Below, in pieces: positions 22,662 to 35,200 of a stretch of DNA of 64,000 nucleotides; position 1 is the stretch's first letter, and the number at the start of each line of letters is the position of its first letter. The stretch is from Apoderus coryli (Eukaryota; Arthropoda; Insecta; Coleoptera; Attelabidae). The stretch spans positions 19,241,651-19,305,650 of the forward strand of contig OU452203.1 of the NCBI GenBank assembly GCA_911728435.2. Direction: 5' to 3'. A model generated the notes under the pieces. That model did not search any database. It was given only the letters and a program-made list of their open reading frames with translations, and was not told where the DNA came from. Made by a program: the position numbers and the translations under genes.

Positions 22662-23405
22662 GGGCCACTCTGTACAAATATACCTTATTAATAAATAATA
22701 ATGCAACTATTTTGTGGATACTTAATAGTATTTACCTACATCAATTATTATTATTATAATTTAAAAACATTTTCAGCTCACCTTTTGTGTGGTTATCTAG
22801 CCCTCAACAGGAATTGGATATGTAGGGAACACACACACCAAAAAATTAATTTGCACCTGCGATTAATTAATTCGAATTTCTAGTATTTATGGACTGACAT
22901 TAATAGAGATTATAATCTGTAATCTCTATAAATAAAAACCGTTTAAGTTTGTGTTGTTAGGTACGATAATAAAAATGTAATAGTTTGTTTAGTAATACGT
23001 AATAGTAAAAGTTGTTTATTTTCAAAACAACTTTTCAGGTCGAAGTTTGGATTTATAATACTTCTTTTACACACATACTAGATGTTAGCATTAGATCTAT
23101 AAAATAGTGCTGGTGTGGTAGGTATAACAAACTGCACATCGCTATTGTAGATTCGTTGACACTATTTCAGTAATACAGTGTTGTCAGTAGTAATACCCCT
23201 ATAGGGTCTTGATAATACCGAGATAATTTTGTCATATAGAATGCCCAAGGCCGCAGGCCGAGGGCTATTATCCTTGAGCAACTCTCTTGAAGGATTCTTT
23301 ATGACAAAATTTTTTTACTTTGTAGATATCAAAAATTTGATTGTCAATCTGACGTTTAATAATTTTCAATACAAAATGTATTAGTTTTAATCAAACAAAT
23401 ATTAT
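22662..23405. other. Intron DNA; short GC-rich palindromic block
   Basis: No gene. At about 23245-23310 there is a GGCCGCAGGCCGAGGGC block with AAGGATTCTTTATGAC downstream, reminiscent of terminal sequences of some DNA elements, just before the Crypton copy. Nothing else is recognisable. Confidence 0.3.
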
Positions 23406-24640
23406 TCATTTTTATTTAAAACTACAGTTGTGAAAAGCACAATTGGTAAATGTTAAATTGGAAGAAGAGTTTGCTGAAGTTGACGGATTGTTAATTTCCA
23501 CTGTTGAAGAAATTCCTCGCATGGTGTTGATTATTTCACCATGGCGTTCTTGGTTAATATTCAAGTACGGTTTAATTGAATTAGAGCTGATATGTCCTGT
23601 TATTTTTATTAATTGCTGTTCAGGAATTCCTTTATTTGCCAAATGGCTAACTGAAGTTGATCTGTTCGAATGATTGGATATCTTTTTACACTTAGTGTCC
23701 AAACCAATAGCTTGCGCGGATTATTTGGTCCACATATTAATTGTGTTCTTGCCTACCGGTATATTGTCAAACCATGTGTCACTTTCGGATTTCCAGAAAC
23801 GATTTGGTCTCATGAATAGGCGACTGGAAGTAATATTTTTCCCCCTTTTGGACAATAATTTATGGAATAACCGAACAGGGCATGCACTTTCGTTTGCAAT
23901 ATTTGGAACAAGCCACTTACTATTTGTACAACTTTTCGATCCTCCTTGGCAGTGTTTTACTGAATATTCTCAATCGTGAAATAATCTATAAGACAATCAG
24001 CTGGTTCACCACCTCGCCAATCTAACTCAACAGCTACAATATAGTAAAAAAAATTTTGTAAACCTTCTGGTGTACATTCATCCCATAACCCAATGATTCT
24101 AGCCAAATCAATTGAACTCAAATTTGATTAACTGCATTTTCGTTTGTTTGGATCCTGCTGTAATCTTTTACGTTTTGCATTTCTTGCATCTCGCGCATTT
24201 TTGAATATCACACTGGTAAACTGGTCGAATACAATTTTGAAGTCATTGAAGTATTTTTCCTGGAGTAGCCTACTCGTAGTATTCCAAATTGTTTTTACAG
24301 TCGCTTCTTTATATTCAGTTCCGTCAGCTTTTCTCATATTTACCGCATAACCTTTCAATATATTAGCCAAATTATGCAAACTCGTTTCAGCATTCAGGTC
24401 GTATTCTCTGGTCGCTCAAAACTCGAGAAATATTTCCCATACATATTTTTTTGATTTGATTGTATTTTTTGGTATATTATTAGATCATTAATTGCATCGT
24501 TAGATGCAATACCAAATCTTCGCGACATTTTTAAACCAGTTGTCACTTTGACGTTTAATAAGGTTTTAATAAAAAAAACACCAAACTGAAAACACCACAT
24601 GTAGGGTATTATCGCTGTAATCCAGAGGTGATTGGATGAA
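23406..24640 (-). mobile_element. Crypton-like tyrosine recombinase element, copy 1
   Basis: The minus strand encodes a recombinase in pieces. An N-terminal SAM-like part begins MSRRFGIASNDAINDL near 24525; a middle part follows; the C-terminal catalytic part is at 23412-23702. The latter holds NHSNR (H..R), TGH and PYL, which fit the second arginine with its histidine, the later histidine and the tyrosine of tyrosine recombinases, and ends FTNCAFHNCSFK. Compared with copy 2 at 60.5 kb it has a 37-bp internal deletion near 23958, plus frameshifts and stops, so it is dead as it stands. Homology between the copies ends at about 24640, and no inverted repeats are seen, as expected of Cryptons. 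Confidence 0.75.
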
Positions 24641-24647
24641 AAAATAA

Positions 24648-24920
24648 TCATAACAATTTTTCCTGTCTAATTCTGGTACCTCTAAAACATGGCTGTTGGA
24701 TGCATTTACGGCATCTTCTACCAACTAATATCGTGGATGTTTGGGAACAAATAGGATGAAAATCAGGAATCTGCGGCGGATGACCCATCAAATCGACCTT
24801 TTGAGCGTTCAAATAGGCCATGATTTGACGAAACGTGTGAGTACCAAAGTCTTCCGGCAAATATGCCAATCAGAATTGACAATTCTACGTTCCTGTAAAC
24901 TCACAGTTGGAACTAATGTC
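24648..24920 (-). pseudogene. Tc1-like transposase fragment
   Basis: The frame reads HTFRQIMAYLNAQKVDLMGH followed by PPQIPDFHPI. It aligns with the 'HTAR..., W/HPP.SPDLNPIE' region of Tc1-like DD34E transposases. The SPDLNPIE catalytic block is corrupted (IPDFHPIC). A small dead fragment directly upstream of the Crypton. Confidence 0.6.
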
Positions 24921-26639
24921 TAAGGTTGCGTCAACCTCACCGTAAGTTCCCTGGCGAACTTGTGTAATCATCAATGTTTTCGAGCAACTGATTTTGGACA
25001 TTACATTACATATTTTTGAAAAAGAATAGCAGGTAATTTTTCTGCTCGAGAAGAGAACATTTCATTTAATATTGGAAAGAAAATCATGCACTGATCCAGA
25101 GATAAACTAAGACAAATTAGTTGCGTGGCAGAGAGTTCATCGCTGGGGTACAAAATTAGTTATTGTCCACAACTTCCAATAAACTTAAAACTTTGTCATT
25201 GTTAAAAAATAATAATAATTCAAGGTATTCAAGATCTACTCCACAAAATCATTTGAAATCTTGATTGTAGCCAGACATATATATGTTTCAGAAGCAATGT
25301 TCCTTTATCCTTTAAGGTTTAATCATCTATATGCAGCTCACTTTGCTAAATTTTTTAGAAGAATCTTACGTTAAGACTTAAGATTTAAACGTCTATACAG
25401 GTCACACTTCTGATTTGTTTAATGAAAATCTTACGTTAGAATAACATGAAACTAGATAAAATGAAAGTTGTTTATAATTGGTGTGGTGTTTTCTTTTTAT
25501 TTTCCTCTTTTGCATCCGCCTTCTATAAAGAATTTTCTACTACTACTCGATCAAAATGAACGAGTTGTGTACAATTTGTAAACAGCACAAGCCGGAGACA
25601 GTTGAGTGTCCCTTGTATGCACATTTAAGAGCACATTTCGTGTCAGATGTGGTTACTTTTGCTGATCTGATCTCTGATTTGGCATCAGAATCACTTGCTT
25701 GCCTGTCCAGGATAGCGAAATTTTTGGTGGCCATGTTAAACTTGAGATGTTTCTTACTAAATGAGTCGTTATTTATATCAAAGTGTTGATTGATTTGAAA
25801 TTTTCATATTTTCTAGGATTTAATTGTTTTATTTATATAAGGTACCTGTTTGAATAATATTCTTTATTTATTTTTTGTTGTTGAATTCTATGTTTTTTTT
25901 TATATAATGAGTATTGAGTATTTATCACCAACTTGGCAACAGGGTTTATCTGTCGGCACGTGCTGGTCGATAATAGGAAAACGTGCGCTGCCGGAGTTGA
26001 TGTATTAAAGTGTGAGAGAAAGAGAGAACACCATAACTTCGATTTAGAGTTCTGTGTTGGAGTTGTGAACTTTTAATTCATGGATTTTAGTAAACAATAG
26101 TTCTATGCATATTGTACAAATAGGGTTTCTCAATAATAACTTTTAAGTGTTGAAGAATATTTGTTAAATAGGTAATTAGAAATTTTATTTGTTTTAAAAA
26201 GTCAGGGCCGTTGTTTGGCCTGTTTGTATTTCTTCATCATTTTCTTATTTTGAAGGTTGGAGATATATTATACAGGGTATTTCATTAAAAAAGGTTTAGG
26301 ACTAGGAAATACAGGGTGATCAAAGTTATTATTTTATTTGTTTTTTTTTTTACCAGTATTATCGTGCTTCTTGGGCTATCGACTTCAAAATTGACAGCTT
26401 TATGTTTTTTGGTATGAGAAAAATTAATATGTTAATTTTTACGTTGCTTATAGCGGGCGCTACTTGCAACCTATTGCTATGATAAATAATGTCATAACTT
26501 TTCACTCTTTATATTTAATGCTAAATAGGTTTTAAAATCTGAAAGATGTGTGTGTTGTTCATTGTCGATATTTTCATCGTAGAAAGAAAAGTAGGTAAAG
26601 TGAAACTTGAAAATTTACAAGAAAAACTAATTAATATGA
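24921..26639. other. Intron DNA with a possible LINE tail
   Basis: A plus frame at 25556-25787 reads CTICKQHKPETVECPLYAHL then DLISDLASESLACLSRIAKF. This resembles the cysteine-rich C-terminus of R1/jockey-type LINEs ('ETVEHLLLECPLYA'), but the match is loose. Mariner-type TACAGGGT ends occur at about 26275 and 26311. Otherwise nothing. Confidence 0.3.
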
Positions 26640-26900
26640 ATCTTTAAAGTAGTTGTGCGAAATGTGCACCATTACGTTTTCGGAGAGACACACGAGTTGG
26701 AAACAGTGCTTCTTAATTACCACTGATTTCATCGGTAGCCGCTTGTATTCTACCCCACAAAAAATCCAGAAGATTTATAGGTCGAGGTGGCCAAGCAAAT
26801 TCACTCCCTCGACCAATGCAACGATGGGGCTCTCCCACCGAGCACAATGTACTTGTGCTCCGTCGTGCATAAACCGCATATTTTCCCTTTAATTAAGTGG
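26640..26900 (-). pseudogene. Mariner-type transposase remnant
   Basis: The minus strand reads RFMHDGAQVH, then after a frame change a WPPRP..NLLDFLWGRIQA-like stretch. This corresponds to the 'FMHDGAP.H ... WPPRSPDLNPLDFFLWG' catalytic region. The third catalytic Asp block is corrupted and the frames are broken. An old relic. Confidence 0.6.
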
Positions 26901-28129
26901 TACTTCTTCAAGTAATGAATTTTGTTGATGAAAATTCAAATAAAGTGGACCGTTTGGACATCGAACTAAGCAAATTACTGTGATATGAAAACTAAATGGC
27001 GTGCTGAGAGACACAATTTGTCACAAAACTGAAACACACAACATGAAAGAACATTTTCAGTTCTTTACGTGTAGAAAATATAGATTCAATATTATTTTTC
27101 TGATATCGTTTTTGTGATAAATTGGTGTTTAGACGCTTGAAAATGTTTATATGTTCCGCCATTGTGTTTTGATCAATACTTTGCTATGATAGAAGTGAGA
27201 GAAATAATCCTATTTTGCAGCAGCTGATGTGTTGTAGTATTCGTTTTTGGAATAGTTGGGGAAATAGGTCAGGTCATGCCTGGCAGATGTGACATATGAA
27301 ATTCGGATCTAGGTCAGCAAGTTTCGATGGTATATATTAAATATTCCATATTGAATGTATATTGAACAAATCAATGAAGGTAATTCCTTTCGCGTCCCAA
27401 AAACCATCTCAATATAACCTTATTCGCAGATTTCATTGTTTTTGCCCTTTTTAGGGTTAGTTCACCTGGTCCAATCAGATGTTTTGACTGTTTTTAGTTG
27501 CAGGAGTGTAATGTGTCCAAGATCAGAATGGGATAGCATTGGAATCTTGGAAACGATGGGACTTACAATGTCGGTTAAATTAGAGAAAAGTTGTACAATT
27601 TAAACACTTTTTAAATATTGTTTTCAAAAGTAAACTAACTTTAGCTGTTTTCGAGGATTTTTCAAAAGACGATTTTTTGGCAGTTTTAATTTTTATTTAT
27701 TTCTGACACTATTTTTACAGATATAAAAAAATTAAAAGCACTTCCTCATTGTTACTTTTTGAGGGGAATAGATAGCGTTTACAAATTTGCACTAAAACGT
27801 TTCGATTTTGAAAAACCATCATCAACTTTGTTTTTTTAAATACGGTCCTGGATTTTTTATTGTTAGATTTAAAGCTATTTTCAATTCAAAAATAGATGGT
27901 ATATCACACGTAATGGTTTAAACAAGTTTTCAGTGTTTTTAACTGTTATTTAAAATTATTCAAGAAAAATCGCCATAGTTTGGCACTTATTTGGCGTAAA
28001 AACATTTTTTTAATAACTTTAAAGAGCACGAAAATTTCAACTAAATTTAAAAAACCGCGTACAGAATAAAATGTTGTACTGAGAGAAAAATAAATTGGCA
28101 AATAATAATAAATAATTGTGAGTTACGCC
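26901..28129. other. Intron DNA with a dispersed repeat
   Basis: About 27565-27695 (TTAAATTAGA...AAAAGTTGTAC onwards) recurs at about 31487-31620, with scattered differences and small gaps. No coding features. Confidence 0.45.
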
Positions 28130-28306
28130 GAAATAATGTTTTTGCATAGATTCTGTGGATTTTTCTTGAATAAGTTTAAATGCAATATCATAATCTCTGT
28201 TGTTCTCTGCTAAAGGGCAAGCTTGAGGGGCGCCGTGGAGTTGGAAGAAAGCAACAGTCGTGGCTCCGGCATAAGAAGGGCTGGTGAACTCTTTCGCAAC
28301 TATCAA
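28130..28306 (-). CDS. Unidentified exon-like ORF
   Basis: On the minus strand an acceptor-like TTTTTGATAG precedes a frame reading KEFTSPSYAGATTVAFFQLH, then GAPQACPLAENNRDYDIAFK, then LIQEKSTESMQKHYFG. A GTAACT donor-like word follows. The composition is protein-like rather than random AT-rich sequence. I do not recognise it. It may be an exon of an unknown gene or a fragment of a transposon protein. Confidence 0.25.
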
Positions 28307-29095
28307 AAATCAAACTTGCTGGCGCAAATAGGTAGTTAAACTGTTCACTTCATCCTCGTGTCTTGCCGTGGCCTATTAACAATTAACTCCCTATAGCGGT
28401 TAACACTACTACCGTTTAACTTGAACGGGGTTGGCCAGTGCCAATGAGCCCTATAAAATCTTGCAAGTTAAAGTATTTCATGAAAAATTCGTAAAACTTA
28501 AAGTAAGTTATCGAACCAACTATTTAAAAAAGAATCCCTTTGGGAAAAATGTTGCTACGCCTCTTGTAACCTAGTTGAATCTTAATTTAACAATATAGTA
28601 CCCAGTTATCTGCATTTTATTTACTATACAAAAGAATGGAACTTGTTTTAGTTACATAATAACAATAACAATTTTGTCTATTTTACTAGGTATTATAGTA
28701 TAAATTTCTGTTCTAAACATCTGACTTGTATGAAAAACAGTTCAGATAACAACTAACACTATTTCGTTCCTATTCATAATAATGTAATGACCTAATTGTG
28801 AATGCAGCCACAAACTTTACTACAATAATAAAGCTTCCTGCAAAATATGTATATCTTTCAATTCCTGCTGTCTGCCGTACACAACAGCGTTCGTTCGCTC
28901 GCCAAACCATAACTTTCCCAACGTTACCGTATCAAATTCACCAAGTTTTCAATAGATGTCAGTAGTGATCGCAACTTATTATTTTGTTGTGTGTAATTCA
29001 ACATTTTACATCTGAGGTTCCCAAACTATTTTTTTTCGTAGACCACATTTCTACCTTTACTGTAATTTTTCGAAGAGTCCTTATTTACAAAGATA
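28307..29095. other. Intron DNA, nothing seen
   Basis: No ORF or repeat boundary was recognised. Confidence 0.4.
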
Positions 29096-29212
29096 CAGGG
29101 TGTTAAAGATGACTGCCTGAGGACGATTTTTTTGAAATATTTTCGAAACGAGCAAAGTTGAATTAAGCAAATCTAGCATATTTATTCACCTGCGTTTTTT
29201 TGAAACACCCTG
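29096..29212. mobile_element. Miniature mariner-type element (MITE)
   Basis: The 117-bp unit starts CAGGGTGTTA and ends AACACCCTG, flanked by TA on both sides (29094-29095 and 29213-29214). This gives 9-10 bp inverted ends typical of the mariner-like elements in this window. No coding capacity. Confidence 0.65.
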
Positions 29213-29304
29213 TATAGTTTATATATTTTTTAAAATAAATAAAGGTTTTAATATTATGTAGACAGTTTTTCTTGAAAGTTTCTTTGACCCTTTCTTCTTT
29301 CTAA

Positions 29305-29522
29305 TTTATGGTGACGATTTCTTGATTTTTGGTCAATACATTAAACTTGTTTCTTTATTTTTTGTTTTAAAAGTCATTTAATAAAACTTGACGTTTCGAC
29401 AATTTTTTTCTTTTTTCCTGCACAGCGTGGGCATTACTAAAACATCGTCAACTTAGGTACAATCACATCACATAATATAATAACATAACATAATTAACTT
29501 TTAATTACGTTATGTGTTATGT

Positions 29523-29556
<34 letters not shown>

Positions 29557-29632
29557 CTTTTAAAACAAAAAAATAAAGAAACAAGTTTAATTTATTGACC
29601 AAAAATCAAGAATCGTCACCATAATTATAATA
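29305..29632. mobile_element. Inverted-repeat, Penelope-like terminal structure
   Basis: About 75 bp at 29305-29377 (ATGGTGACGATTTCTTGATT...) is repeated inverted at 29553-29632. Between them is a degenerate hammerhead-like segment on the minus strand (29385-29455: TTGACGA in place of CUGANGA, then GTCGAAACGTC) and a (TA)n run at 29525-29553. The GAAACGTC word and inverted arms resemble Penelope-like element termini. Confidence 0.5.
29525..29553. repeat. (TA)n microsatellite
   Basis: An uninterrupted TA run of about 14 units next to an inverted-repeat arm. Confidence 0.9.
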
Positions 29633-30186
29633 ATTAACATGATACACTCTGTATTTAGTTATGTTTTACAGTTGATAGTGAAAGGAAACAAAACGATCAC
29701 TTTATTTCTGCAATCAGCTGTAAAAGTAGATATTATGTGTACATATATGCAATTTGTGATCTGTACTTGTTTTTCCTTTTATTTACCTATAACCGTAGTT
29801 AAATACATTTAATTGCCATTTTTTTCAGTATTACCTATATTTCTTTTATTAGTTTTGCATTAATAATAATTATTATTAATATGTTTCAAGGATAATTCGT
29901 GTTCTAGATTTAATAAAGCTCTTTTAATAGGTACCTATGTACAATGCATGTATGAAATTTTCTTGAAACAAAGCAAATATCAAAACTCACCTCTTCGTAA
30001 ATATTTATTTAATGGGGTATATCGACGTATCAGTCCAACAACAAAGAAAAAATTAAAGATTTATTTGCTGTTGATAAGAATTTTTCTCGGTTTTCACAAT
30101 ATGCAGGCCCGGATTAACCACCTTTTTGAAAATAGAAAACCGGCCTTCGGGACCGTCGAAGGTGTTTCAAAAAAAGCTGGCCAAAA
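29633..30186. other. Intron DNA with a possible hAT end
   Basis: CAGGCCCGGATTAACC at about 30104 looks like a hAT-type terminus in front of the hairpin and the hAT-like coding remnant. No other feature. Confidence 0.35.
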
Positions 30187-30343
30187 GTTTTCTACATAAA
30201 AAAGGCATACTTCTTTTTTCTCGAAAAACTTACAGGTTTTCGAGAAATTCGAGTTTTGTCCTAAAATTTTCAAACTCGAATTTCTCGAAAACCTGTAAGT
30301 TTTTCTAGAAAAAAGAAGTATGCCTTTTTTATGTAGAAAACTT
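30187..30343. repeat. Long near-perfect hairpin
   Basis: Arms of about 68 bp (about 30187-30255 and 30275-30343; TTTTCGAGAAATTCGAGTTT on one side and its complement on the other) flank a loop of about 18 bp. It lies between a hAT-like terminus and a hAT-like C-terminal coding remnant, so it may be an internal subterminal structure of that element. Confidence 0.8.
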
Positions 30344-30446
30344 TATTTTATCACATTTTTGACACAAAATGAATAAAAATCACAAGAAAAAAAGTTAGGT
30401 TACCTTGTATAACTCGAGCTCGAGCTACATCTATCGGATAAATGCA

Positions 30447-30750
30447 CAAATATACGTGTTTAAATTTTAAAATGGTATTTTGTATTTGATTTTGCTGCTT
30501 TAATAAGTTCTGCGTTGTTACTTAATGATGAATAAAATTCCGAACATGAAATCTTAATGTTAGAACGAATGCAAAGTTCTGCTTTCACCATTTCAACTGC
30601 CAGTCTGTTTCTGTCATCATCACATAGTCAGTTCATGATGCTGAAAATTCTTTCCACATACGCATTGCTACAAGGAACAGACAAAACTACCTGCACAATT
30701 TTTCTTAAGATTGGAACTTCACCGGTCTTTTTTGGATGCTGACTGGCACC
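30447..30750 (-). pseudogene. hAT-like transposase C-terminus
   Basis: The minus strand reads VLSVPCSNAYVERIFSIMN, a stop, then DDDRNRLAVEMVKAELCIRS. This matches the C-terminal dimerisation region of hAT-derived transposases and their domesticated zinc-finger relatives ('SN..VERIFS.MN..W...RNR...'). The in-frame stop and the missing upstream domains make it a relic. GCCGGCCAGGTGCCAACCC nearby may be the element end. Confidence 0.65.
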
Positions 30751-32207
30751 CGGCCTTGTTAACGGGAAACCGGCCAGGGCTGTGGAAAGCCGGCCAGGTG
30801 CCAACCCTACACTGTAAGCAGGTGTATATTCAATTATTTATTCAATTGGTCTTCATCAAATTTTAGAGATTTGGGTTAAAATGGTATTCCCCCTTAAGAA
30901 AGCTGTTGTGAGCCCTATATTGAAAATAGCCAATCAGAAAAAAAGGCATTTTTACAATATACTCCTATAAAGATATAGCTACAGGGTATTTTAATTGTTA
31001 AGATGTCCTATGTTGGAGATTTTTCAGAAGATTAAGAAGACACTACTGTTTGTAAAGTTAGGAACAATAGGATTTTATAATGACTTCTTAATCTCCGGAA
31101 AAGCTAACTGGATGAAAATCCATGTTCATATTTTCGGCGCCCTTTATATTTATTCTTTGTTATGGGAAACCTTGTTAACTCCCCAACTACTAGCTTCTGT
31201 ATATAATAAGAAAAGTCCGACATTTAATTTACATGAATTGTTCAAAAGTGAGACCACACTGTATTTAAAACATGTCATTCTTTGAACAAGAAAACACGGT
31301 CCATCTGTTTCTGAAAGTTGAACAAAGAGAAAGAGACAAAAATTATATATTTTTGTTATTCATTTACCTACTTGTAGATGTGTTTATTGCTCTTCGTAAA
31401 ACCCATATCAATAAACGATAAGATAGATAGAAAACAGACCCTTAAACTTTACCAGTGGCGTGGTGTCTTATTACATCGGTATGTTGGTTAAATTAGAAAA
31501 AAGTTGTACACCTTTTAAATGGTGTTTTCAAAAGTAAACTAACTTTAGCCGTTTTCAAGAACGATTTTTTGCGATTTTAGTTTTTAATTATTAGGTTTTT
31601 TTTTTAATGTTTCATTTTGAAAATATTCGCCCATGTCGTTACTTTACATAGATTTATTTATGTTTGTAAATAATTAGGTATAGGCATATGGTTACGTTCA
31701 TAACAAATATGTCACAACATACAAATAGCTAGAACATCTAATAAATCGTTTTCGTTATCGATCACCCTAATCACCAACTACATTTACAACTAATTTTATA
31801 AGTCAAATTAATTCAATAATCTTATTACTTCCTTGACGGTGTGTTTTTCGAGCTCGGTTCGAGTATATTATATGTAATCTGTCTGCAAGATCAAAATAAT
31901 AAATGGCTATCTGGACCAGTCTACGACACACTCTTGCTTATATTAGGTATTACAACCTATATACAAGTTCTACCTAACAGAATAAATATATTTATGTACC
32001 TACGTACTTTTACATATTATATATGTGTACAGAGTGCGTAAGATTTTTGAGTCCAATTCTAACAGTATTAAAAAGGTTTTTTACCTAATCAATTAATTAA
32101 AAAATAAAACCAAATAATGAGAAAAGAAGAATTATAATATTTAATATAAATATAGAAACATGAAATAAACTAATATTGTATACGAACTGAACTGAAAAAA
32201 ATTCCGT
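30751..32207. other. Intron DNA with second copy of a dispersed repeat
   Basis: About 31487-31620 repeats the 27565-27695 segment. The 96-codon plus frame at 30995-31285 has no product I recognise. No other features. Confidence 0.35.
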
Positions 32208-32210
32208 GTC

Positions 32211-32262
32211 ACGAATGGGACCCGAACCCAATAACTCCCGATTGCCGGTCAGCTATAAAAAT
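32211..32262 (-). repeat. tRNA-like 3' half (possible SINE remnant)
   Basis: On the minus strand a B-box-like T arm GGGTTCGGGTCCC is preceded by a CCGGCAATCGG mini-hairpin, like the 3' half of a tRNA. No A box or D arm is found upstream, so it is not a functional tRNA gene. Confidence 0.35.
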
Positions 32263-35200
32263 ATATAAAAAAAATTAAAATACTTGAGTAACTAAATTAA
32301 AATTAAAAATATCATTTTTTGATACACAGTGTCACAGTGCAGTTAGACCAAATAATTGTTTAATGAAAAAAAAATTCTTTGATTTTTATTTGGTACATGT
32401 TGGCGATTTATTAGAGCACACTAGCACATTAACGGTATAAGCACAGCATTCCGAGTCCACGTTGGCACTTTGAACTAAACTGTGACGTATGACGCCGCCA
32501 TTTTGGGTTAAAAGTCAGGTCTTGACTAAGAATAATTATAGTGTTCGGTTTCTAACCACAGTACTGTATTTTTATTTTTGTAAAAATATTTAAGTACATA
32601 ATAATATCGCTGTCAATTTCAGAAATATTTATGGTGTGTCATAGTGATTGAAAACAGCCTTGAGTGGTGTTATCAGGTAAATGTTGACATGATTTTTAAT
32701 AATAAACACAATAATAATAAAAAGTTTATTAGTAAAAAAAAGACATTTTTACAAAAGTTGAAGCAGTGCTTCCTAACTTAACCTAAATTTAACTTATATT
32801 TTAGCTATAACCTATATATATTTCGTAATATAAATTTTACGGTTATACAAATAGTTGTTATAAACGTAAAATTATCTAGTATTCATCTTTATTTTTACTT
32901 ATTACTCACCTAACATGATCTTTGGGGAAGCGAAAAAAATGTTTAGAGCAAGTGAAGTGTACCGCTTATTGGGACAACATTTTGCAGTACACACATGTCC
33001 TCCCTGATTGTTCATTGTATTAAACACAAGACACGTTCATAAAAATAAAATCCTTTTAATTCTCACGAACACTATACCAAAAACACAAAAGACAGAATTA
33101 GATTACAAACACAATATTTATTTATCTCGTACACGCCGACAATGAACTATATATTGAACACAGGAGTGAACGGTATCTATCTACGTCTATGCGATTTTTG
33201 TGACCCATAATGGCGGCATGCGCGACGAGATGCGCAGGACGCTTCGCAAAAGTACTGTATTATTTATTATACTGTAGTATAAGTACAAAATAATTTGTTT
33301 ATCAAAAAACGCTATCCTTGAAAAATATCTTTTATTCAGAATCCAGAATATCGAATACTAAATACACAAATGTATTCGAATAGTAATCGAATACCAGCCA
33401 AATGTATTTTGAATAGGATTCAGAATACTGAGTATTCGAATACTACCCAAGTCTGAATAGATTTCTTTCAAACTATTCAATTTGTAAGTTTTTAAAATAA
33501 AATTTTTCTCCATAAAATCAAGAGTATATTTTCCGATTCTGTTACAGAGGAATATCTTATAATCAGTGACGGTTCCTCAATAGGAGTATATGGGCATTTT
33601 TTCATAAACGTATAAGTACCAAAGACTACACACTCCAAAAATTGTTTTGTAAAATTACTAACAATATCGTTGGTTAGTTAATGCCACCGATTTTGTTAGT
33701 AATATTACATCTCAACGTTGCTGTTTCTATTTCTATGCGTGCTTAATTCCATTTAGATATCTTGTAATCATGTATATTCACAAAAGCCGTATTTTTGTAA
33801 TTTCACAACATTTATTTGTGATAATATAACGTGATAGTTTGTTAAACAAAAACATAAATTTGTAAATTTATGTTGTATATGTAATTTCACACATTACACA
33901 ATAATATTACTATAATATATTGTAAAATGAATACACGTTTTTCCAAAATATTTAAAAGTTTATTTTTTAATTTTACCTAATTTTGTGAAATTACTGTGTA
34001 ATTTTACAAAACACTTCTCAAAATCTCAAAATACGCCCAATAGTTTGGGACAGTCCCAGTACCTTTATTAGAGGGAATTTTTAAAAAGTTTTATATAAAA
34101 TTGTAGGGTAAGCTAAATTATTTCTAAATATACAGGTTGTCTCAGTTTTTTTTAATGGAATACCTTCGATATTGTCTCTCTTTTACGAGAGTATATTTTA
34201 AACTAATTTTAGAATAGCCGCTGCAGCTTGCCCTACAAATTTTATATACAATTTTAAAATACCACAATATTGGACCACCCGGTATAATTTATATGTAGAT
34301 ATCCTAATTTTTTAAAGTCATTCTAGGTTAATTTCCAGGTAGGGTTAAAAAAAGTCTCGTTATAAAAATAACTTTATTTTATGTACGGCAATAAGGTAAC
34401 GTGCACTTTTTCATAAACCTATACCAAAGACTACATAGAATAGTACTTAGTAATCTTTGCATAATATACATGCTATCCTACCTAAAAAATAAATTTAATA
34501 TAAAGTCCCCAAGTAACTAATTAATGCTGATAAGTTTAATCGGGCCTGGTCCTACCTTACATACTCACCCATGTGAGTATATATATATATGACGACGACA
34601 CGGCCGTCTGTGTCATTGTTGTGGCAACGTGGCTATCGCTAGCCCAAGCGTACCTGTGTACCGGGTGTACAGATAAAAAAGGACGCCGGCTTTAACTCGA
34701 AAACTAATCATGTTACGGTTTTAGGATTTTTTTTTCTTAGTAGGCTTCGGGACATGAGAGGTAGTCGGAAGCCTAGGTTACTTTTGCTGATTGGTTCCTG
34801 TTGACATAAATTGTAGAGAAGTGTAGTTATAGTACGTATATACAATCCTAAATTATTAGGGTTTCCTATATTGTTCTTTGTACGAGCCTCGTATTTATGA
34901 TTAGTAACATAACTTTTCGAAAAAATATCTCCCATATAAGTAATATCTAAATGATTTTGCATAATTCTGATTCACTCTATATACAAAGTTACCAATGTAT
35001 AGGTACATAAGTTACTCAACATATCTTTCTTGTAAACCATTTAACCATTTTAGTCTTATACCGTGATTCGTTCGTGTAGGTTCGAATGGTAATAATAATA
35101 ATACTTATGATTATTATTATTATTATCTCGTGCGATTATTTTTCTACAATCATTGTTTTTGATTTAACGACTTTTTTCTGTTCAACAAATAAATTAACAC

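Noticed and set aside
29118..29152. CTGAGGA followed by TCGAAACGAG, resembling a hammerhead core
   Set aside because: The sequence between is T/A-rich and cannot form a stem II against the GAAA box, no stem III partner exists, and the words lie inside a mariner-type MITE.
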